A stretch of 64,000 bases of DNA from Prevotellaceae bacterium UBA4361. GTDB lineage: Bacteria > Bacteroidota > Bacteroidia > Bacteroidales > Bacteroidaceae. The DNA lies in NCBI GenBank assembly GCA_002393575.1, contig DGSN01000013.1, forward strand, positions 38,329 to 102,328, given 5' to 3'. The notes beneath the pieces are model-generated. The model was not told where the DNA came from and did no database searches. It saw only the letters and a program-made list of their open reading frames with translations. Of the stretch, positions 41,920 through 48,828 are shown one piece after another (position 1 is the first letter of the stretch; the number at the start of each line of letters is the position of its first letter). The translations under genes were made by a program, and so were the position numbers.

Positions 41920-42216
41920 TTACTCATGCATGTTTTGCACATGGCAAGTATCAACTACCGTAATTGTGTCGCCATCAATAGTGTAGGCATAATACCACTT
42001 GTCAGTATTAGCCATGTAGTAATTTGCCCATCGGCTGATTGTGGGCTGTCGTCGTGGTAGAGTACGTTCTATGGCATACACATAGAAAATGGCTTCGCGA
42101 ATATTGCGCTCCATGTCTTCAAATGAGTAGGTGTGGTGATACTTCAGGGCAACATTTCTATAAAAAGTCCTGATGTTCCTAACGGCCTGTCTTGTATAGC
42201 GATACTTATATGGCAT
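41920..42216 (-). CDS. ParE/RelE-type toxin
   Basis: A 98-residue basic protein, MPYKYRYTRQAVRNIRTFYR at the start, with the helix-rich N terminus and strand-rich C terminus (KWYYAYTIDGDTITVVDTCH) of the RelE/ParE plasmid-stabilisation superfamily. It is encoded directly behind and overlapping by 11 bases a 54-codon acidic gene, the usual antitoxin-first order. These toxins act either as ribosome-dependent mRNases or on gyrase; which applies here cannot be told. Confidence 0.72.
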   Translation of the reverse strand: MPYKYRYTRQAVRNIRTFYRNVALKYHHTYSFEDMERNIREAIFYVYAIERTLPRRQPTISRWANYYMANTDKWYYAYTIDGDTITVVDTCHVQNMHE

Positions 42217-42370
42217 CCTTCAGGTCGTAAACAGACTTGACATCACTCATCACCAATTCGTAGGCTTCTTCTGGTGTATAGAAGTCTTTATCCAGAGGCT
42301 GCTGCAAACAGTCATTGTCCTCGTAAAGGGACTGGTCTGTAGTATCAATGTCCATGTTTGTTTCCGTCAT
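42206..42370 (-). CDS. Antitoxin partner of the ParE/RelE-type toxin
   Basis: A 54-residue acidic protein read from the ATG complementary to 42368-42370: MTETNMDIDTTDQSLYEDND and ending FYTPEEAYELVMSDVKSVYD plus LKDAI. Its stop overlaps the toxin start by 11 bases. No DNA-binding fold is visible, so it may be a short wrap-around antitoxin. A TACCTTTG promoter box lies at 42439-42446, 69 bases upstream. Identification is by position, size and charge. Confidence 0.6.
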   Translation of the reverse strand: MTETNMDIDTTDQSLYEDNDCLQQPLDKDFYTPEEAYELVMSDVKSVYDLKDAI

Positions 42371-42438
42371 AGAACAATATGCTTGGAGGTTGTCATCCCC
42401 GCTAATTAAACAATGGTGCCATTAACTTTAAGTAAATG

Positions 42439-42446
42439 CAAAGGTA
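42439..42446 (-). promoter_or_regulatory. Promoter -7 box (TACCTTTG) for the toxin-antitoxin pair
   Basis: A perfect TAnnTTTG on the minus strand; a TTG lies about 20 bases further upstream. It drives antitoxin and toxin together. Confidence 0.5.
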
Positions 42447-42578
42447 TAGATATTTACTTTACTTTGCAAGTATTTTCTTAAAAAAAATGTGTGACCACAC
42501 AACATCGAACAAATAATAAGTTTTTCACATGTCTCTAAGATTCCTCATTTACATGAATAACATCACTCCAATAGCATT

Positions 42579-42666
42579 GAACGTTCGTTTTCGTTCGGAC
42601 GGACGTTCGTGGGGACATCGGCGAACGTTCGTTCGGGGCAAAACGAACGCTCGTTGGTTTAGGAGG
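42579..42666. repeat. 22-bp phased array of GAACGTTCGT
   Basis: The 10-mers GAACGTTCGT, GGACGTTCGT, GAACGTTCGT and GAACGCTCGT start at 42579, 42601, 42623 and 42645, exactly 22 bases apart, each followed by 12 unrelated bases. The inner AACGTT is palindromic. It lies in the divergent space between the toxin-antitoxin pair and the PLP enzyme gene, upstream of the latter's promoter. It is neither CRISPR nor coding. Confidence 0.75.
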
Positions 42667-42797
42667 GGAGGTGGAGCGGAGAGGTTTATTCGCTGAATTG
42701 CCACTCTGCAAGAAAAACAGTTGATACTGAGGATGGAAAAGCTGGAACAAGGGGAGGAAATCGGTGCATATTTACTGAATATGAAGGAATTTTTTAC

Positions 42798-42805
42798 TAA
42801 ATTTG
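42798..42805 (+). promoter_or_regulatory. Promoter -7 box (TAAATTTG) for the PLP enzyme gene
   Basis: A TAnnTTTG match 31 bases before the ATG at 42836. It excludes the in-frame ATG at 42803 as the main start. Confidence 0.5.
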
Positions 42806-42835
42806 CAGCGAAATCAAAAAACACAAAGAAAGAAT

Positions 42836-43876
42836 ATGAATTTTTTGGACCGCAACGAGTTCAATTTCGAACCCTCAGAGGAGGTTATTTCCACTCTGAA
42901 AAACTTTGACATCGGCAAACTCTGTTTCTATACCCGCATCTACGACCAGGGCAAGAAGAGCATCTTCTCGGAGTTCTTGTCTGAGTTGTATGGCATCAAC
43001 GAAAAGCAGATTCTGCTGGGCTATGGTGCTGAAGACTTGCTGAAGAAAACTATCCACTATTTCCTGACTGATGGAGGTAGCAAGACGATGCTGATACCGA
43101 AATTCTCTTGGTGGTACTACAAGTCGATTGCCAGCGAGGTGGCTGGAACGAGCCTGCAATACCCTGTGTATGAGGATGGCAACACTTACCGCTACGACTT
43201 TGAGGGACTGAAGGAAATGGTGTATGACATCAGACCGAGGATTCTGCTCGTTGCTTCGCCTAACAACCCTACGGGCAACGGACTGACGGCAGAGGAGATG
43301 GAGGAACTGGTGAAGATGGTGCCGCAGGAAACCATCGTGCTGGTGGATGAGGCATACGCTTCGTTCGTGAGCAACGATGCCTCTTACATCAAGAAGCTCA
43401 TTGAGACGCACGACAATATCGTCATCTGCCGCACATTGTCGAAATTCTATGGTTTGCCAGGTCTTCGCATGGGCTTTGGCTTCATCGGCAAGGGTGAACA
43501 GATGGAGCGTTTCGCTCACTATGCCAACATGTACCTCGGCTACGACCGCCTGTCGGAGGACGTTGCCATTGCTGCCCTGAAGAGCGATGCCCACTACCGC
43601 AAGATTGCTGAAGTGATGGCTGAAGCACGCGAGATGTACACAAAGGAACTGAGTCCGCTGCCTGGATTCAAGGTGTATAAGAGTGTGGCAAACTTCATCC
43701 TCATCAAGTACCCTATCGAACTGAAAGAACGCTTGCAGAAGGCTTTCGCCGAGCAGGACTACAAGGTGAAGTTCATGAACGAGCCAGACATCGACACGCA
43801 CATGCGCATCACACTCGGACGACGCGAACAGAACCGACTCGTGTGCGACACGATTCTGAGAATAGCAGGAGAGTGA
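42836..43876 (+). CDS. PLP-dependent aminotransferase/decarboxylase of the HisC/CobD family
   Basis: 346 residues, fold type I PLP enzyme. The motifs LLVASPNNPTGNGLTAEE, VLVDEAYASFV and the PLP-lysine region CRTLSKFYGLPGLRMGF, with the terminal MRITLGRREQNR, are those of histidinol-phosphate aminotransferase and its relatives L-threonine/L-serine-phosphate decarboxylase. No other his gene is nearby. Instead it heads a row of LicC-like, LicD and kinase genes, so a role in making an amino-alcohol phosphate (for example ethanolamine or serinol phosphate) for surface glycans is as likely as histidine synthesis. Start set by the promoter at 42798-42805. Confidence 0.8.
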   Translation: MNFLDRNEFNFEPSEEVISTLKNFDIGKLCFYTRIYDQGKKSIFSEFLSELYGINEKQILLGYGAEDLLKKTIHYFLTDGGSKTMLIPKFSWWYYKSIASEVAGTSLQYPVYEDGNTYRYDFEGLKEMVYDIRPRILLVASPNNPTGNGLTAEEMEELVKMVPQETIVLVDEAYASFVSNDASYIKKLIETHDNIVICRTLSKFYGLPGLRMGFGFIGKGEQMERFAHYANMYLGYDRLSEDVAIAALKSDAHYRKIAEVMAEAREMYTKELSPLPGFKVYKSVANFILIKYPIELKERLQKAFAEQDYKVKFMNEPDIDTHMRITLGRREQNRLVCDTILRIAGE

Positions 43877-44012
43877 AAAGTGAAAAGTGAAAAGTGAAAA
43901 ATGCCATCCGGCAATAGCTTCACACTAAACACTAAACTTATTCATTCTTCATTTTTCACTCTTCATTCTTCACTCTTCATTCTTCATTCTTCATTCTTCA
44001 TTCTTCATTAAT
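43874..44012. repeat. 7-bp arrays (GTGAAAA then CTTCATT) around a TGCC/GGCA hairpin
   Basis: Directly after the PLP-enzyme stop codon GTGAAAA repeats four times, then ATGCCATCCGGCAA (stem TGCC/GGCA). Further on CATTCTT/CACTCTT heptamers repeat about nine times up to the next gene. The same GTGAAAA plus ATGCCATTCGGCAA arrangement recurs at 45664-45710. Confidence 0.75.
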
Positions 44013-44020
44013 AAGAATCC

Positions 44021-44749
44021 ATGATAGCTATCATTCTTGCTGCGGGTATGGCCACTCGCCTTCGCCCTCTCACCAACGACCGCCCGAAATGCCTGCTGGA
44101 AGTAGGTTCACGTTGCCTGTTGCAGCGCATCGTGGATGGTATCAAGAGTGCAGGACTGACCGAAGTGGTGGTGGTGACAGGTTACCGTTCGGAGATGATT
44201 CGCGACTTCATCCAAGAGCATTATCCCGAACTGACTGTACACTTCATCCACAATGCCGACTACCAAACCACGAACAACATCTATTCGCTGTGGCTCACGC
44301 GTGAATACATCGAGGGAAAGGATGCCATCCTCATGGACAGCGACATCCTCATGGACCCTCGTCTCCTACAGCGCATGGTGGAACAGACAACATCGTCGTT
44401 GGCTCTCAACCGTCACGAACTGGGCGAGGAGGAAATCAAGGTGGTGGTTGACGAGGAGATGAACATTGTGGAACTGAACAAGACCTGCGACCCAAAGACT
44501 GCCATCGGCGAGAGCGTTGGCGTGGAACTGATGCTCCAGCCTTACACCACGGCTCTCTTTCCTGAGTTGGAGAAGATGATGAACGAGGAACACCTCGAAA
44601 ACGTGTTCTATGAGCGTGCCTTCGAACGACTCATTCCGCAGGGACAGACCTTCCGAGTGGTTGACACCACCGACCTTTTCTCTATCGAACTCGACACGGT
44701 GGAAGATTTTCAGAACGCCCAGAGGCTCATTCCGAAGGAGTTGTATTAA
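44021..44749 (+). CDS. LicC-like sugar/choline-phosphate nucleotidyltransferase
   Basis: A 242-residue nucleotidyltransferase that should activate a phosphate compound with CTP or another NTP. The N terminus IILAAGMATRLRPLTNDRPK is the G-x-G-T/A-R..P.T...PK signature. YQTTNNIYSLWLTREYI and AILMDSDILMD match the LicC/choline- or phosphonate-cytidylyltransferase branch (N-N-I-Y-S-L). It stands between the HisC/CobD-like enzyme and a LicD gene, so the likely product is a CDP-amino-alcohol donor. The exact substrate is unproven. Confidence 0.82.
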   Translation: MIAIILAAGMATRLRPLTNDRPKCLLEVGSRCLLQRIVDGIKSAGLTEVVVVTGYRSEMIRDFIQEHYPELTVHFIHNADYQTTNNIYSLWLTREYIEGKDAILMDSDILMDPRLLQRMVEQTTSSLALNRHELGEEEIKVVVDEEMNIVELNKTCDPKTAIGESVGVELMLQPYTTALFPELEKMMNEEHLENVFYERAFERLIPQGQTFRVVDTTDLFSIELDTVEDFQNAQRLIPKELY

Positions 44750-44761
44750 TGAAGAATCTTA

Positions 44762-44830
44762 GAAAGTACAAAGTACAAATTACAAGGTACATACATCTCC
44801 TTTGTCCTTAGTTCTTTGTCCTTTGTACTA
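44762..44830. repeat. 7-bp tandem repeats (AGTACAA / CTTTGTC types)
   Basis: AGTACAA AGTACAA ATTACAA GGTACAT is followed by CTTTGTC CTTAGTT CTTTGTC CTTTGTA. The second block is roughly the inverse complement of the first, so a hairpin could form in the spacer before the LicD gene. Confidence 0.65.
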
Positions 44831-44858
44831 ATTTTCACTTTTAACTTAAAAAAGGTCG

Positions 44859-45665
44859 ATGGCGAATTACAACATCCGAAGCCTACAAATCAAGATTCTT
44901 GATATTCTGACAACGGTTGACGAGACTTGTCGGCAGCACGGTTTGCGCTATTACCTGTGGGCTGGTACGATGATTGGAGCCATCCGACACAAGGGATTCA
45001 TTCCGTGGGACGACGACATCGACATTGCCATGCCTCGCCCCGACTACGACCGACTCATTGCCCACTGCCATGAGTGGTTGCCACAACCTTACGAGATGGT
45101 TTGTGCCGAGACGGATGACAATTATCCTCTGCCCTTTGCCAAGATTCAGGATGCTTCGACCACGCTCATCGAACGTATGCACCTGAAGTATGTGGGTGGG
45201 GTCTATATCGACGTGTTTCCTATCGACGGAGCTCCCGATGGCTGGTGGCAACAGAAATGGCACTTCGGTCGGTACGAATACTACAAGCGTGTGCTTTATC
45301 TTCTCTATCGCGACCCCTACAAGCATGGGCATGGACCGTCGAGTTGGGTACCTCTGCTCTGTCGCAAACTCTACACACTGAAGGAGGTGCAAGACAAGCT
45401 GCACAGCATACTCGTGCGGTACAGTTACGATGAGCAGACGCTCGTGGCTGACTACGACGACGGTTCGCACGGCATCATGCAGAAAACGGTGCTCGGCACA
45501 CCAACGCCCTACACATTCGAGGACCGCACGGTGCTTGGCGTGGAACACTACGACACGTACCTTACTAATAAATATGGCGACTACATGGTGATTCCCCCTC
45601 ACGATGAACAACGCCAGCACAATTTCCACTACCTGGACTTGAACAAGTCATACCATCATAAGTGA
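44859..45665 (+). CDS. LicD family phosphotransferase (first copy)
   Basis: A 268-residue LicD/FKRP-family protein, which transfers phosphocholine or a related alcohol phosphate from a CDP donor to a sugar. The hallmark block YYLWAGTMIGAIRHKGFIPW then DDDIDIAMPRPDYDRL (about 28-62) contains the catalytic acidic residues. A cytosolic location is expected. It follows the LicC-like gene after about 110 bases of repeat. A second LicD (46708-47550) lies nearby on the other strand, suggesting two different acceptors. Confidence 0.88.
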   Translation: MANYNIRSLQIKILDILTTVDETCRQHGLRYYLWAGTMIGAIRHKGFIPWDDDIDIAMPRPDYDRLIAHCHEWLPQPYEMVCAETDDNYPLPFAKIQDASTTLIERMHLKYVGGVYIDVFPIDGAPDGWWQQKWHFGRYEYYKRVLYLLYRDPYKHGHGPSSWVPLLCRKLYTLKEVQDKLHSILVRYSYDEQTLVADYDDGSHGIMQKTVLGTPTPYTFEDRTVLGVEHYDTYLTNKYGDYMVIPPHDEQRQHNFHYLDLNKSYHHK

Positions 45666-45760
45666 AAAATGAAAAGTGAAAAGTGAAAAATGCCATTCGG
45701 CAAAATCGCTTCTCGCTTTATACCCTATTTTTCACTTTTCATTTTTCACTTTTCACTTGC
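45664..45760. repeat. Inverted pair of 7-bp arrays (GTGAAAA ... TTTTCAC)
   Basis: GTGAAAA/ATGAAAA units on the left, ATGCCATTCGGCAAAATCGC in the middle, TTTTCAC/TTTTCAT units on the right. The two arms are complementary and could form a long hairpin between the LicD stop codon and the kinase start. Confidence 0.75.
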
Positions 45761-45762
45761 AA

Positions 45763-46482
45763 ATGTTAGTCACAGCACCCGAATACGCACATCTCACCTC
45801 GTTCCTTCAGCAATTGCCAGACAGGTTTGCTGAGGGAGAATTGGTGTATGAAGGCAGGAACGTGGTGAGAAGATTCGTAGTAGAAGGACAGACCTTGATG
45901 GTGAAACGCTTCAAGAAAGTGAATGCCATCCAGCAAATCATCTACACTTTCTTTCGACCCACGAAAGCTGCTCGTGCCTTTCGCTTTGCCAAGATATTTC
46001 GGGAACGAGGCATCAGCACGCCTCGCGAAATTGCCTATATGGAACAAAAGGAGAATGGTCTGTTCAGCATCGGTTGGTTGGTGACGGAGGAAGTGGAAGG
46101 CAGGGAAACACATTTGGACTTGAGGGAAGTGAAGAACTACGACCCCGCACTTGCCATTGCTGTGGCAAAGCAAATCGTGAAAATGCACCAAGCAGGCATT
46201 CTGCACGGCGACCTCAACCTGAGCAATTTTCTGAATACAAAAAAGGCTGACGGCTATCACTTCCAAATGATAGACATCAACCGTTCGAAAATCCTTGACG
46301 GGGAACCCACTCGGGAACAATGTCTGAAAAACATGGTGCGCATCACGCATCGCCGCGACCTCTACGAATTCATCGTTCGTGCATACGCCAAGGAACGCGG
46401 ATGGAACGAAGACGAAACCGCAAGGAAATCGCTCATTCTTCTCGATGAATTCGAGAAAAAAGGCAAAAGACTCATTAAGTAA
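45763..46482 (+). CDS. WaaP/Kdo-kinase-like lipopolysaccharide kinase
   Basis: From ATG 45763 the product is 239 residues. Motifs of small eukaryotic-like kinases of the Kdo/WaaP group are seen: an N-terminal strand region with VKRF (putative ATP lysine, about K48), HGDLNLSNFL with catalytic D150, and MIDINRSK as the DFD-like metal motif. It probably phosphorylates a core sugar of lipopolysaccharide. An ATG 29 codons upstream is open but its extra residues are encoded entirely by the heptamer repeat, so it is not used here. It ends before the MITE-like element. Confidence 0.8.
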   Translation: MLVTAPEYAHLTSFLQQLPDRFAEGELVYEGRNVVRRFVVEGQTLMVKRFKKVNAIQQIIYTFFRPTKAARAFRFAKIFRERGISTPREIAYMEQKENGLFSIGWLVTEEVEGRETHLDLREVKNYDPALAIAVAKQIVKMHQAGILHGDLNLSNFLNTKKADGYHFQMIDINRSKILDGEPTREQCLKNMVRITHRRDLYEFIVRAYAKERGWNEDETARKSLILLDEFEKKGKRLIK

Positions 46483-46531
46483 TCGTTAATAAAACCTTGG
46501 TACGATTTAAACTTCCCATTTGTCTTTTTAA

Positions 46532-46674
46532 AACCACGAATTACTCGAATTAAACGAATTTCTAATTTTGATTTTATCGAATTTCACTAATTTGAAAAAT
46601 GCCAGCATTTTTATTCGTGAAATTTGTTTAAATAATAATTTAAAAAATTCGTTTAATTCGAGTAATTCGTGGTT
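46532..46674. repeat. MITE-like palindromic element, copy 2
   Basis: A 143-bp element with perfect 30-bp terminal inverted repeats (46532-46561 and 46645-46674, beginning AACCACGAATTACTCGAATT) and a central TTTGAAAAATGCCAGCATTT with the 8-bp hairpin AAAAATGC/GCATTTTT. It shares ends and centre with copy 1 at 15561-15723. It lies between two convergent genes (kinase and LicD). No open frame. Confidence 0.85.
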
Positions 46675-46707
46675 GAGAATAATCTCAAGTTATTCTTCAT
46701 TTATTTC

Positions 46708-47550
46708 TTATTGATTCATTTTCTTCCTGAATTCACGAGTGTCGTTGTATTCACGATAAGGCGTGTTGAGGTCAACGTAGTCGAAACCATGAATACGACG
46801 TTTGTTTTCTGGTGGCAGCGTCATGTAGTCACCAAAGATTTTGGTGAGGTATTCGTGCGGTTTCGCTGGTCCCATCAACTCAACGCCTTCGAACATGATT
46901 GGAGTTGGTTCTCCAAACACGTCTTTCGTCATCACACCAAAGGTCTTGTCCTCGAATTCGCCAACGAGTGTGGCTGAATCATAGTCGTGATACTTCTGGA
47001 TGCGCTGGATGAAGCGTTGCAGTCCTTCGTTGGTAAATACGTTCTGTACAATCTTTGGCCACCACGACGAAGCACCCTTGCCACGCTTGTATGGGTCACG
47101 GTTCTTGTTTCTCACGAAGTCCTTCATGAAATAGTAAGCCCACACGTGCAACTGGCGCACCAGCTTGTTGTTGGAATGTCCTTCGAGCGGAAAGATATCA
47201 ACATACACACCTCCCAACTGGTTGAACCACATACGCTCAATGAGCGTGGTGCTGCTGTCCATCACCTTGGGGAAAACCGTGGTACTCTTGCCGTTCACTT
47301 CGAAGCAGTTTAGCTCGTAAGGAGCAGGCAGCCACTCCTTGGCATGGGCAATGAAGATGTCCAAGTCGGGGCGAGGCATGGTGATGTCGGCATCGTCGTC
47401 CCAAGGAATGAAACCCTTGTGGCGAACAGCTCCCAACAGGGTGCCATCGGCAATGTAATAGCGGAGCCCATGCTCTCGGCACACCTTATCAATCACTCGC
47501 AGCACTTCCAACGCCCGCATCTGAAATTCTCGTATTTCGTAATTTGCCAT
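46708..47550 (-). CDS. LicD family phosphotransferase (second copy)
   Basis: A 280-residue LicD-family protein with the block YYIADGTLLGAVRHKGFIPW then DDDADITMPRPDLD near the N terminus and IERMWFNQLGGVYVDIFPLE further along. It is clearly a paralogue of the LicD at 44859-45665 but diverged, and in the opposite orientation. It probably attaches an alcohol phosphate to a second glycan position. A TAATTTTG box is at 47646-47653 in the divergent space before a glycosyltransferase gene. Confidence 0.87.
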   Translation of the reverse strand: MANYEIREFQMRALEVLRVIDKVCREHGLRYYIADGTLLGAVRHKGFIPWDDDADITMPRPDLDIFIAHAKEWLPAPYELNCFEVNGKSTTVFPKVMDSSTTLIERMWFNQLGGVYVDIFPLEGHSNNKLVRQLHVWAYYFMKDFVRNKNRDPYKRGKGASSWWPKIVQNVFTNEGLQRFIQRIQKYHDYDSATLVGEFEDKTFGVMTKDVFGEPTPIMFEGVELMGPAKPHEYLTKIFGDYMTLPPENKRRIHGFDYVDLNTPYREYNDTREFRKKMNQ

Positions 47551-47645
47551 ATTGACTGTTCTTTGTTATAAGTGAAAAGTGAAAAATGGAAAACGACCTC
47601 TGGATGGTGGTTTTCGTTTTTCGCTTTCATTTATGTAATTTCATG

Positions 47646-47653
47646 CAAAATTA
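47646..47653 (-). promoter_or_regulatory. Promoter -7 box (TAATTTTG) for the second LicD gene
   Basis: A TAnnTTTG match on the minus strand, 95 bases upstream of the start codon. A plus-strand box is 44 bases away, making a divergent promoter region. Confidence 0.45.
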
Positions 47654-47696
47654 TATCTTTTGTTTGGATTTTCTCTTATCTTTATTCAAAAAAAAC

Positions 47697-47704
47697 TAAC
47701 TTTG
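47697..47704 (+). promoter_or_regulatory. Promoter -7 box (TAACTTTG) for the glycosyltransferase pair
   Basis: A perfect TAnnTTTG, 66 bases before the glycosyltransferase start codon at 47770. Confidence 0.5.
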
Positions 47705-47769
47705 CCGTTACTTTACCCTTTTCACATTTTTAAAGAATCCCTTTCAATCCTTCAAATCCCTGATTCGTC

Positions 47770-48828
47770 ATGAAGAAAAGCGTTTTGCTCGACCTACGAA
47801 ATCTTGACAATCCGACCAGCGGATTCGGACAAATAGCCATCTGCTATGCACATTATTTTGCAGAGATGGACTTGCCTGACTTGCGCTTCGTGTTTCTCGT
47901 GCCCGAAGACTGTACGATGGATTTTGGTAAGAACGTGGAGACAGTACGCTGCACACGCAACATGAAGAAGCACACGAAGCTGCTGCCCAAGGTGGATTTG
48001 TGGCATTCGGTCAATCAGCAGCAGAAAATCCGTCGCATCGATGGTGACACAAAATTCCTGCTCACCATCCACGACCTCAATTTCCTGCGCGAAAAGAACT
48101 GGTTTCGTCAACAGAAACACCTGTTCGTGCTTCAGCGCTTGGTGAATCGCGCCGCTGCTATCACCTGCATTTCGGGATTTGTGGGAGAGGAAATCAAGCA
48201 GCACCTCAAACTGAAAGGCAAACCGTTCCAAGTCATTTACAACGGAGTGGAAAACATCGTCGATAAGCCGCAGGAAAAACCCGCCTTTGCCACGGGACGA
48301 CCATTCTTTTTCAGCATTGGGCAAATCCGCAAGAAAAAGAATTTCCACCTGCTCATCGACGTGATGAAAGAGTTTCCAGACTACGACCTCTACATCTGTG
48401 GAGACGACCATTTCGACTTTGCGCAAACCATCCGCAAACGTCTCGCTACGGAGCAAGTGAAGAACGTAGTCCTCACAGGGAAAATCACTGAGGAGGAACG
48501 CATCTGGCTCTATGCGCACTGCGAAGCACTGCTCTTTCCAAGCCAGGGCGAAGGGTTCGGACTGCCTGCCATCGAAGCCATGCAGTTTGGCAAAGCCGTT
48601 TTCGTGTCGAACTGCACCTGTCTGCCCGAAATCACCGCAGGTCACGCCTATGTGTGGAAAGACCTGACGACCGAAACGATGGTGGAAGGCATTCGGGAAT
48701 ACCTGCATCTTTTCAAGGCAGATGCTTCCCTTGCTGAAGAAACCAAGGCTTACGCCAGCACCTTCACCTACCAGCGTCACATAGAACAATACCTGTCTCT
48801 CTACAGAAAAATCCTACAACTGAAATGA
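47770..48828 (+). CDS. Family 4 glycosyltransferase
   Basis: A 352-residue GT-B enzyme: MKKSVLLDLRNLDNPTSGFG with the N-terminal loop, LLTIHDLNFLREKN, AAAITCISGFVGEEIKQHL, FFFSIGQIRKKKNFHLLIDV and the E-x7-E motif EGFGLPAIEAM near residue 260. It adds a sugar during lipopolysaccharide core or polysaccharide synthesis. The stop overlaps the start of the heptosyltransferase-like gene by four bases, so the two form a coupled pair. Sugar specificity is unknown. Confidence 0.87.
   Translation: MKKSVLLDLRNLDNPTSGFGQIAICYAHYFAEMDLPDLRFVFLVPEDCTMDFGKNVETVRCTRNMKKHTKLLPKVDLWHSVNQQQKIRRIDGDTKFLLTIHDLNFLREKNWFRQQKHLFVLQRLVNRAAAITCISGFVGEEIKQHLKLKGKPFQVIYNGVENIVDKPQEKPAFATGRPFFFSIGQIRKKKNFHLLIDVMKEFPDYDLYICGDDHFDFAQTIRKRLATEQVKNVVLTGKITEEERIWLYAHCEALLFPSQGEGFGLPAIEAMQFGKAVFVSNCTCLPEITAGHAYVWKDLTTETMVEGIREYLHLFKADASLAEETKAYASTFTYQRHIEQYLSLYRKILQLK

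Noticed and set aside
42549..42824. Minus-strand frames over the GAACGTTCGT array
   Set aside because: They run through the 22-bp repeat array and the promoter of the PLP enzyme; composition is repeat-derived.
45676..45762. Longer N terminus for the WaaP-like kinase
   Set aside because: The extra residues (such as FHFSFFTFHL) are encoded by the TTTTCAC heptamer array; the natural start is MLVTAPEY at 45763.
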